The position numbers and the translations under genes are program-made. This document shows, piece after piece, positions 56,366-64,000 of a DNA stretch of 64,000 bases; within the stretch, counting starts at the first letter, position 1, and each line of letters begins with the position of its first letter. Source of the DNA: Leptidea sinapis (taxonomy: Eukaryota > Arthropoda > Insecta > Lepidoptera > Pieridae); assembly GCF_905404315.1 (NCBI RefSeq), contig NC_066273.1, forward strand, positions 12,276,001 to 12,340,000, in the 5' to 3' direction. Below the pieces are notes generated by a model. The model did not search any database and was not told where the DNA came from. It was given only the letters and a program-made list of their open reading frames with translations.

Positions 56366-56621
56366 TAATGCGGAAACTACTGAATCGATTGGAATTATAC
56401 TTATACCATGAGATGCAGGGTGTTTTGTAGAAGGTTTTTGTAAATGATATGTTGGTGATCACCTATCCGGAACCCTTATTTTTTTGACTTAGAAATACCT
56501 ATTTATTTGCAATACTAATTCTGTCAACTATATTTCATTACATACTATGACACTTCATACAATGAGTTACTTATATGACAAAACAACGTTTGCCGAGTCA
56601 GCACTTGTAGAAATATAAATT

Positions 56622-56990
56622 ACTAGCTGAGTCGACAGACGTTGTTCTGTACATAATAAATAAAATACTGCTTTTTTTAATTCGTCGATAACATTTGATA
56701 ATATCAAGAATTATTTCGTAAAATATGCTCCCTGTTGTTTTAGTGAAATTGTTTCACAGCAGAATTGTCAAACCGTGGGTCACTAAATTTTCTCATAGAA
56801 AATATGTCCATACAAAACAAAAATTGGAAATAAAAATAATTATGGGTCCCAAATCGAAATAAAAACTATCCTATCTCTCAAGTTGGACTAAACTGCACTC
56901 CATGAAGTAATCCCCATTAAAATCCATTCATTAGTTTAGGAGTCCATCGCGGACAAACAACGTGTCACGTAAATTATATATATTAAATTA
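56622..56990 (-). mobile_element. Helitron-like family C3 copy, full length
   Basis: Plus strand TACTAGCTGAGTCGACAGAC to CAACGTGTCACGTAAATTAT. The interior block GAAATTGTTTCACAGCAGAA followed by TTGTCAAACCGTGGGTCA is the complement of one in the C2 units (1480-1510), linking C2 and C3. Just upstream, CGTTTGCCGAGTCAGCACTT at 56586 is a second such terminus in opposite orientation. Confidence 0.55.
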
Positions 56991-57804
56991 ATTTATTGTA
57001 CAATATAGAGGAACACGGGCCACCTGCAGACCCATAGACTAACAATTCACTAGCGCACAGAAAAACAAAACATGCGAGAAAGAAGAACATAATTATGTCA
57101 CGGAGATACAGGAAGATAGAAAAGGAAAGAGAAACTGTTGTTACTATTGAAACCGATTTTAATTGAGAAGTCGTAAACAGACAGCCACACTGAAGATATT
57201 TTGAAATATTTTGTAGTTCGGATTGATATTTAAGCGATTTTAAAATAGGTCATAGAAAATTAGGGTTTGTTTAATTATATCATTGAAAACTATACCATTG
57301 GAAACAAAGGACTTATAATTTATGATTTTGTGTGATAACAAAATAATAATCAATTAAATACCTCCATATATATCCTGAAGAATGTGTTGTGACTGGACAG
57401 ACAGTTGAGAATTATGACAATTATAAGACAATCAAGACTATTTTCAACCAGGACATCATAACAATGAAGAGAATATGAAATACAATTGCGAACATTAAAC
57501 AATTCAAAAAGGTTTCAACAATGGCGTACCCCAAAACGATGACCTATTTCATAATGTGGCCATTGATAGAATTTTAATGAGTTTATTAATCCTATGCTAT
57601 CATCGCTCAATGTTGCCTGCTTTCGAAGCTATAAAACTGTTTGCGTGAGCGGGAATGTTGCAGTAAGAGTTCCGTATCCAAGTTTATGGTTATATCTATG
57701 TGTTTTAGTACCTATACTAGCACTGGCTCGCTATTTCACTACTGCCTAGATTTTATTTACGTAGCAACTAATCCTTACATCTGGCTATTTTTTTATGATA
57801 ATAA

Positions 57805-58134
57805 GGGACGAGAGAGCAGTATGTCAGATGATGATAACTGATACGCCTTGACCATTAAAATTTTGTACCGCTCAGGATTCTTAAAAAACCCAAAAAATCT
57901 GAGCGGCACTACAATTGCGCTCGTCACCTTGAGCCATAAGATGTTAAGTCTCATTTGGACAGTAATTTCACTAGCTACGGCGCCCTCCAGACCGACACCA
58001 CAACGGCGCCTATTTCTGCCGTGAAGCAGTAATAGGCGCCACTGTGTAAACATTACTGCTTCACGGCAGAAATAGGCGCCGTTGTGGTACACATAATCTA
58101 GACGGCATCCTGTGCAAAGGAGCCTCCCACTGGT
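57805..58134 (-). mobile_element. Retroposon family A copy 7 with internal inverted duplication
   Basis: Plus strand GGGACGAGAGAGCAGTATGT to CCCACTGGTA, with the tail complement TTTTTTTATGATAATAA before it. Positions 57997-58033 and 58052-58088 are a perfect 37-bp inverted repeat with an 18-bp spacer; only the second arm belongs to the normal family sequence in that orientation. It accounts for the 177-codon minus-strand frame here, which is not a gene. Confidence 0.75.
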
Positions 58135-58402
58135 AAATCTTGTAAATGGCCTCGTTTTCGATTGTTTAATACTTAGATCATTTATACGTCCAGATAGACT
58201 GTGACAGTTGCGAAAACGTCGAAAAAAATTTAGGTTAACAATTAATCTCCATTTTGAGCAATACACGCACACCAACACAAAGTGACATACAAATCGCGAA
58301 TGTAAGACGTAGCTTGTCACGCACACTAAAGTAATAAAACTGGCATGTTTTCATCAATTGTCTAGCAGCAAGAGACTAGACTTATAAATTATCTAAGTAT
58401 TA

Positions 58403-58600
58403 ATCAATTAACCGCGCGTTTTTAATAAGCCTAGCAGTTTTCCCGAAAAGACAAGATTCAGGGACCTTCAAGGTACCCCTGGTGATGTGGATGTCCATGG
58501 GCGGTCCAATCCCCATCACGTGAGCCTCATGCCCGACTGTGTATTTGTTGAATTCCGCAGCGATATCGTAGTAAATATCACAACATTTCAAAAATACTAT
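58403..58600 (-). CDS. Candidate exon, product unknown
   Basis: The minus-strand frame reads SIVFLKCCDIYYDIAAEFNK, YTVGHEAHVMGIGPPMDIHI, TRGTLKVPESCLFGKTARLI then KNARLID and a TAA at 58400-58402. The part from YYDIAAEF to KNAR is GC-richer (about half G+C) than all surrounding sequence and has protein-like composition with GPP, HE and FGK turns. A plausible acceptor is ATCGTAACAG just before SIVF; a plausible donor is GCG|GTTAAT just before the stop, which would make it an internal exon. I do not recognise the family. Family A ends 270 bp away and no repeat overlaps it. Confidence 0.38.
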
Positions 58601-58970
58601 ACTGTTACGATAGAATGACGTCGTGATGTATTTTTTATTAAACAAAAATCAGAACTGCCAGTACGCTGATCAGTGAATCGAATTTCGTTAATATTTTTTG
58701 TTTAGTTTTTAGATTTAGTATTTAATGCGATTTAAGCGTAGCGTGGTAAAGTAGCTAGGAGATCATATTCGTATAGGAGGTTTTTTTTCGTAATGCTGTT
58801 GGCTGCTGGCAATTTAAATTTGGAACGTAGATGACCCAAAGAATTGGTTATTGGGTTATTTAATATATTAATATAAAACGTATTTAATAATGAAAATAAT
58901 TCAACAGGTTTACATTTTCACATAATAAATTGATTCCACAGTGATTTTGTCAGTCTAGCAAAACTATCTA

Positions 58971-59289
58971 ACGGCCGTTCCAAATATACTATGTACAGAT
59001 AGAGATAAATTACTACCTTCTACTGTCAGTAAATAGCTGTCAATAATCTGAAGCTGTCCCAATATACCCGATAAGTCATTCTTATCGCCAGTTCACTGTT
59101 GCAATTTCCATACAAACTTCTATCCCTGGTAAGCTATACGTGGTTCCATTGACAGACGGACGAGTACGAGTACGGATAAGACGAGTTACCGTCGATAAGT
59201 TTATTGGGACAGAAAAGTCAACGATAGTTACGATTTTTTATCTCAAGTAGGCCACAACCGGTGATAGACTAAATATTGGGAATGCCCGT
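58971..59289. mobile_element. MITE family M copy 2
   Basis: Full-length match to 30292-30600: ACGGCCGTTCCAAATATACT, CTACCTTCTACTGTCAGTAA, CTGAAGCTGTCCCAATATA, GGACAGAAAAGTCAACGA, ending TATTGGGAATGCCCGT. Small indels at 59090 and 59250. No clear target duplication, unlike copy 1. Confidence 0.72.
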
Positions 59290-60091
59290 AAGAAAAAATC
59301 GAATCTGTCTATTGTACGAAACGTGCAGTCATCATTGATATTATATTATTAAAATATCATTAGCAGTCATTGATAGATTGACAGACGACGGCTATAATCT
59401 TGTAAAAAACGGAGATAGCTGAAATCCACTACGTTTTTAGCAACTGTTTACTTTCAAACTTAGCCGGATTGTACTTCGTCGCCATATTGTAATTAATGCT
59501 ATTTCAAACCTAAGTCATTTGACAGCACGTTCCATACTAAACTAAATTTAAATTTTTGCTTAGGCAGTCCTGCCTCTTACTACGTTGTATTAACATCCTC
59601 TTTGCGCACTCTATCTAACTAGTAGGTATTCCAAAATATGAATTTCGAGAAAATAAATGCCTTATTGATTACCAAAACTCTGTTTTATTTGGTTTTAACT
59701 GGACATAGCAACAACATAACTGCTTTTAGTCAAGTATTGTATAAATAAAACATCTTATTTGAAGAGTAGGCGTGCGTAGGAACACTTTGATACTAACATT
59801 CACGACCCAGCTCCAAAAATATTCGCTATTTTAATGAAAGATTGATCGGCAGATGGATTTGTTTGGTTAACACATTTTAAAGCAGGGCTTCGATGATAAA
59901 TATACATTTATGTACTAGTGATGAGATGTTTATAATGTCAGACAAATTTGAATCCATTTTCGTACTTACTCCTTTGATATTTTATGTGGAAGTGAAAGAA
60001 ATATACCGGTAAAAGATATTTCAATGCGATTATGAGAAGAGCACTCTAAATTCTTTTGTATGCAATGTTATTAAATTTTACATTACATTAG

Positions 60092-60563
60092 TATCAGCTC
60101 GATCCATTTGACCGCGTGCAACGCAGAGCAACACGAATTGTCGGGGACCCAGTGCTCTGTGAACTTCTGGATCACTTGGCGTTGCGTAGAGACATCGCTT
60201 CATTGTGTGTCTTCTACCGCATTTATCAGGGGAGTGTTCCGAAAAGCTGTTCAACCAGATTCCTGCCTCCGAATTCCACCTTCGCACGACACGCCACAAG
60301 TTAGGATATCATCCCCACCATCTGGATGTGTGGCGGTCCTCCACAAAGCGGTTTTCAAGGAGTTTTCTTCCACGTACTACACAGCTGTGGAATGAGCTTC
60401 CTTGTACCGTGTCCGGGACGATAAGACATGGGTACCTTCAAAAAAAGAGCCTACACCCTTAAAGGCCGACAATTCTCCTGTTGCAAGAGAATGTGGGCAG
60501 CGTGATCAATTAATACCAGGTGACCCGTACGCTTGTTTGTCCTCCTATTCCATAAAAAAAAAA
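60092..60563 (+). pseudogene. LINE family J, longest C-terminal remnant
   Basis: Coding from QLDPFDRVQRRATRIVGDPV through LCELLDHLALRRDIASLCVF and YRIYQG, then a frameshift into GECSEKLFNQIPASEFHLRT, TRHKLGYHPHHLDVWRSSTK, RFSRSFLPRTTQLWNELPC, and a 2-bp loss in the FPGRYDMG region, ending in the usual 3' UTR and A run. It lies downstream of the reverse transcriptase domain in the LINE protein. Two frameshifts; 5' truncated. Confidence 0.75.
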
Positions 60564-60780
60564 CAAAAGTGTATCTTATTATTATCTATAAATAAATTTA
60601 AGGCTTATTACAATATTAATGATTACAAAAACGATATTACAATATGGAAGTTAATAGTATTATAGTTGTTACTTTTTTTTTTAATTTTTATGGTTCATCC
60701 TTGTGTTATTTTACTAGATTGCATTATTTTTAAAATGTATATGTATAAAGTTTTGGGAAATTAGCATGTATTTATATTTT

Positions 60781-61209
60781 ACTAGCTGACCCAGCAAACG
60801 GTGTATTGCCATATAAAGTAATAAAAAAAAAACAATAATTAAAATTTTTGGGGTATAAAAATAGATGACGACCGATTATCAGTACTACCAAATATATCGT
60901 AACGCCACAATAATTATTAAATTCGATTACCATCTTGCAACTCTATTGCGTATCTGTGGATGGAATAGAATAATATAAAAATCGCGATACTAAAATAGGT
61001 GTTCATCGTAAACGGGTGAAAATTTTAAGTTGTATGTATTTTTGATGCTGAATCATAATAAAATAAAAATAAAAAAAATTTTCAAAAAAAATAACAAGAA
61101 TATTAAGGGGTAGGTTAACCCTTATCATTTATATACACACAAATTGGTTAAGCCGTTTCGGAGGAGTTTGGTAACAAACACCGAGACAAGAGAATTTTAT
61201 ATATAAGAT
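60781..61209 (-). mobile_element. Helitron-like family C1 copy 5
   Basis: Plus strand ACTAGCTGACCCAGCAAACG to GAGAATTTTATATATAAGAT, with an insertion of about 140 bp after ATTGCCATATAAAG relative to copy 1. The shared interior block AAAATTTTAAGTTGTATGTA is kept. Confidence 0.55.
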
Positions 61210-61447
61210 TTTAAGTGATTGACGTTGACGAGCAATCTGTTGATTGTATGTCAATAAAGTATTTTATGATTTAGACCTTAATCTAAATGGCATGGAATCA
61301 TTTCCCATAGAATAAAATATACCCTTTGGAGTCATCCCTATACAGTACCGCGAGTACGATAAAGAAGAGATTTCATCATACCACTATATTACACATTGTC
61401 GTTCGATTCTGATCGTGTAGAATTGTGGCTTTATCAAAATTAAAAAA

Positions 61448-61650
61448 TGGTACCCAAGAATCGGAGAAACGAATAGAAAACTTCAAAATAAAAGATGGAG
61501 AAACGACATTGAAAAGACTGGTGGAAAGTTACGGGCTAGGACAGCAAATGATAGATGGAGTACTATGAAAGCAGTTAGAGACCTATACCGTTTATTTACT
61601 CATGTGCCTTTCAAAATCAAGGTTTTATTTTTGGACACAATTTTAATTGT
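61448..61650 (+). pseudogene. Endonuclease-reverse transcriptase LINE, C-terminal remnant
   Basis: WYPRIGETNRKLQNKRWRND, IEKTGGKLRARTANDRWSTM then KAVRDLYRLF. The WxPRxGxRxxGRxxxRWxDDI...W...AxDRxxW pattern is the well-known C-terminal end of many insect endonuclease-RT LINEs (RTE-like or related). The catalytic domains are missing. The frame is open but the surrounding element ends are not recognisable. Confidence 0.55.
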
Positions 61651-61835
61651 TTAGGAAATAGGCTGGATAATTAAAGTTTTGATTTTTGTTTCAAAGAAGT
61701 ATTTAGCATTTATTTTTCTTCAAAAAATAGTACTTTTACGGTTCGGTGGTGAAATTGTTAGAACCGTTGAAAGCGCCTCCGATTCAATACTCGCCCGTTA
61801 TGTGTAAATGTTGTTAAAGTTTTCGAATTTACATG

Positions 61836-61938
61836 TACGCTCCTGTGATTCCTCTGGTGTTACAAGAGAGTATGGGACGCGGTGATCACCTACCATCAGG
61901 TGACCCGTATGCTCGTTTTTCCTCAATTTCCATTAAAA
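61836..61938 (+). repeat. LINE family J remnant 11
   Basis: TACGCTCCTGTGATTCCTCT, GTTACAAGAGAGTATGGGAC, CCATCAGGTGACCCGTATGC and a CATTAAAA tail. About 100 bp of 3' end. Confidence 0.6.
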
Positions 61939-61944
61939 TGTACT

Positions 61945-62600
61945 TTTTAGGATTCCGTAGCCCAATGGCAAAAAACGGAACCGTTATAGATTCGTCATGA
62001 CTGTCTGTCTCTTCGTCCGTACGTCACAGCCACTTTTTCCCGAAACTAAGAATTATAGGTACTGTTGAAACTTGGTTAGTAGATGTATTCTCTGAACCGC
62101 GTTAAGTTTTTATACAAAAATAGAAAAAAAAAAAACATAAATTTTGAGGGTTCCCCATACTTAGAACTGAAACTCAAAAATTTTTTTCATCAACCCCATA
62201 CTTGTGTGTATCTATGGATAGGTCTTCTTAAATGATATGAAGGTTTCTAATTAATCTTTTTCTAAACAGAATAGTTTGCGCGAGAGACACTTCCAAAGTG
62301 GTAAAATGTGTTTCTACCCCCCCCCCCCCCCCCTGTAACTTCTAAAATAAGATAATGATAAAACTGAAAAAAATATATGATGTACATTAGCATGCAAACT
62401 TCCACCGAAAATTGGTTTGAACGAGATCTAGTGAGTAGTTTTTTTTATTACGTCATAAATCGTAATATGAATAACTTAATAAAAAAAATACACTATTAAT
62501 AAATTAAAAACTGTTATAACGAACTACAAGAAATTTTTATATTATATTACTTGCTGCTACGGAACCCTTCATGGGTGAATCCGACTCGCGCTTGGCCGCT
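61945..62600 (+). mobile_element. Element with inverted TTCCGTAG/CTACGGAA ends (family W)
   Basis: Left end TTTTAGGATTCCGTAGCCCA and right-end block GCTACGGAACCCTTCATGGG are inverted at their core, and the sequence closes with TCCGACTCGCGCTTGGCCGC. The interior holds CTGTCTGTCTCTTCGTCCGT and a 17-base C run. This order is common in lepidopteran genomes. Non-coding. The transposon class is not determined. Confidence 0.5.
62317..62333. repeat. Homopolymer of 17 C
   Basis: An uninterrupted C run within the W element. Rare in AT-rich DNA and prone to length error in assembly. Confidence 0.9.
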
Positions 62601-62997
62601 GTTATTTGATGTATTGTAACTGTAATAACATATACAATTATACCAGGACAACATAAGCGGAGAGGATGCGTCGCGTATAGATTTCAATATTATAATTATT
62701 ATTTACATCGAGTGAATTGTCGTCTGTCACCCGATACGGAATGTCGCATCGAGCATCATACGAGCGAGTGACGTCATCCTCTAACTGTTACTATATCATT
62801 TTTATTCTTTTATCACACAAACTGACTACTAAAAAACACGTAAGGCACAATATAATAGCCATTGGAAAATTTTTCATAGAAATATTTCCTGATGTTCAAT
62901 CTGTTTCATTTCATATGTCACTAGCGACCCGCACCGGCTTCGCACGGACAGTAGAACATCAGCCAGCTGCTTAGAGCTTTTTTTTTTATGAAAAATT

Positions 62998-63270
62998 GGG
63001 ACGAGACGAGCACGACGTTCAGCTGGTTATTGATACGCCTTGCCCATAACAATGCAGTGCCGCTCAGGATTCTTGAAAAATTCAAAAATATGGAGCGGCA
63101 CTATGATTGCGCTCGTCACCTTGAGACATAACATGTCAAGTCTCATTTCCTTGCGCCCTTCAGACCAAAGCACAGTAATGTTTACACATTACTGCTTCAC
63201 GGCAGAAATAGGCGCCGTTGTGGCACCCATAAACTAGCCGTCATCCTGTGCAAAGGAGCCTCCCACTCGT
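62998..63270 (-). mobile_element. Retroposon family A copy 8
   Basis: Plus strand GGGACGAGACGAGCACGACG to CTCCCACTCGT, preceded by a run of T (tail complement). About 35 bp around the CAGTAATTTCACTAGCTACG block are deleted. Confidence 0.72.
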
Positions 63271-63293
63271 AAAATAGATTTTAAAAAAGCTAT

Positions 63294-63526
63294 ATTTTTT
63301 AATGGAAAAGGAGGACAAACGAGCGTACGGGTCACCTGGTGTTAAGTGATCACCGCCGCCCACATTCTCGTGTTCTTAATCTTCACACCAGAGGAATCAC
63401 AGGAGCATTGCCGGCCTTTAAGGTAGGTGTTCGCGCTTTTTTTGTAGGGTACCTACATGTCGTATCGTCCCGGAAGCACCGCTCAAGGAAGCACATTCCA
63501 CAGCTTTGTAGTACGTGGAAGAAAAT
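63294..63526 (-). pseudogene. LINE family J remnant 12
   Basis: Plus strand starts with the tail complement TTTTTTAATGGAAAAGGAGG and reads leftwards on the minus strand through the ARECGRR-equivalent region, FLKG, and the NELP..LPRTT region (TTCCACAGCTTTGTAGTACG). A 6-bp change splits the SSGV region. 5' truncated at about 63526. Confidence 0.65.
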
Positions 63527-63847
63527 AAGTTTATATATAATTGTGTGTAAATTACTCTAGTAATTTGCTCTGAGTGTTGGCGCCATAGAGTAGCGTATAT
63601 ATACGACCTGACAGCCCGAGAATGCATGAACAATTTTTCATTTGTCAATGTATGCGTTAGTTAGTGGTTTAATATTTAAAAATACTAAGGAATCGTGGCC
63701 GACTGTTTGCGACCTGTCAATCAAAATCGGTTACAGTATCTATCTTGCTGTATCTCCGTTAATGTTCTATGGCGCTCACTCATCCAATAGCCATAAAATA
63801 ATTTCTAAGTTTTTATTTTAAATTTCTTTATGATACAACTGATTGGG

Positions 63848-63927
63848 AATAGAGCGACCGACCACAGGCTATTAAATAATAAATTTTATTGTACGATTTT
63901 ATATAAAAACATACTTTTATAAAAAAA
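63848..63927 (+). repeat. LINE family P 3'-UTR fragment
   Basis: AGCGACCGACCACAGGCTAT, TAAATAATAAATTTTATTGT and ACATACTTTTATAAAA are the complement of 17690-17760. The rest of the 3' UTR is absent; a C1 element begins directly after. Confidence 0.55.
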
Positions 63928-64000
63928 ACTAGCTGACCCAGCAAACGTTGTATTGAAACAGTTAACTTAACCGATATTAAAATCGCGATACAAAAGTAAC
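63928..64000 (-). mobile_element. Helitron-like family C1 copy 6 (cut by window end)
   Basis: Starts ACTAGCTGACCCAGCAAACG and reaches ATCGCGATACAAAAGTAAC at the window edge, matching 18160-18218 apart from a 19-bp insertion-like difference after GTTGTATTG. It continues beyond the window. Confidence 0.6.

Noticed and set aside
57793..58326. 177-codon minus-strand frame
   Set aside because: Mostly the antisense of a family A retroposon with an inverted duplication; the same peptide pieces appear in other A copies.
62317..62333. C17 run as a functional G-quadruplex on the opposite strand
   Set aside because: It is a simple homopolymer inside a repeat element, and its length is unreliable; no further evidence.
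1..64000. CRISPR arrays, bacterial operons, phage or plasmid modules
   Set aside because: Direct repeats found are transposon copies with irregular spacing; there are no dense ORFs or ribosome-binding sites, and the sequence is clearly from an animal genome.
1..64000. A novel multi-gene biological system
   Set aside because: No set of intact neighbouring genes exists here; the only non-transposon frames are three short candidate exons and one 28-codon ORF, none of which I can assign.

Overview
The window looks like intergenic or intronic DNA from an insect, most likely a moth or butterfly. It is AT-rich, has no bacterial-style gene packing, and is crowded with transposable-element families of the kind typical of lepidopteran genomes: non-LTR retrotransposon 3' ends, tRNA-derived SINEs, Helitron-like short elements, hAT and Tc1/mariner elements and MITEs. 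Family assignments rest on motif recognition by eye and on comparing copies inside the window. No database search was possible.

Layout. 0-7.4 kb: SINE copies, a head-to-tail dimer of a Helitron-like element, a complete Tc1 element (30-bp identical terminal repeats, broken transposase), a 5'-truncated LINE with an 18-bp target duplication, and a hAT MITE with an 8-bp duplication. 7.4-11 kb: mostly unique, with a promoter-like CpG-containing block and possible first exon near 9.2-9.5 kb. 11-22.5 kb: nested insertions, the clearest being a LINE fragment inside a MITE inside an older repeat at 12.6-13.5 kb, and a tRNA-derived SINE whose empty site is preserved in a paralogous repeat at 41.3 kb. 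22.5-34.7 kb: sparse, with scattered LINE and SINE ends and a MITE that splits a LINE at 30.3-30.6 kb. 34.7-36.3 kb: a LINE RNase H-type terminus with target duplications, and a second hAT MITE. 36-50 kb: repeats plus two unassigned minus-strand reading frames (38.5 and 48.2 kb), a 28-codon ORF at 41.9 kb and a second Helitron-like dimer. 50-64 kb: a mariner remnant, a fold-back element, a CAGGTG-rich block, a third minus-strand candidate exon (58.4 kb), and LINE remnants.

No complete host gene can be demonstrated. Three short minus-strand frames (58.4, 48.2 and 38.5 kb) read like protein and could be exons of one long-intron gene, but this is inference. Almost everything else recognisable is selfish DNA. 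Repeat families carry working labels: A (about 300 bp, poly-A tailed), J (LINE with FPGRYDMG-type C-terminus), P (LINE with TTTGAATTTGAA tail), B (tRNA-SINE), C1/C2/C3 (elements ending in CTAGT), K (LINE 3' UTR), M (MITE with ACGGCCGTT ends).
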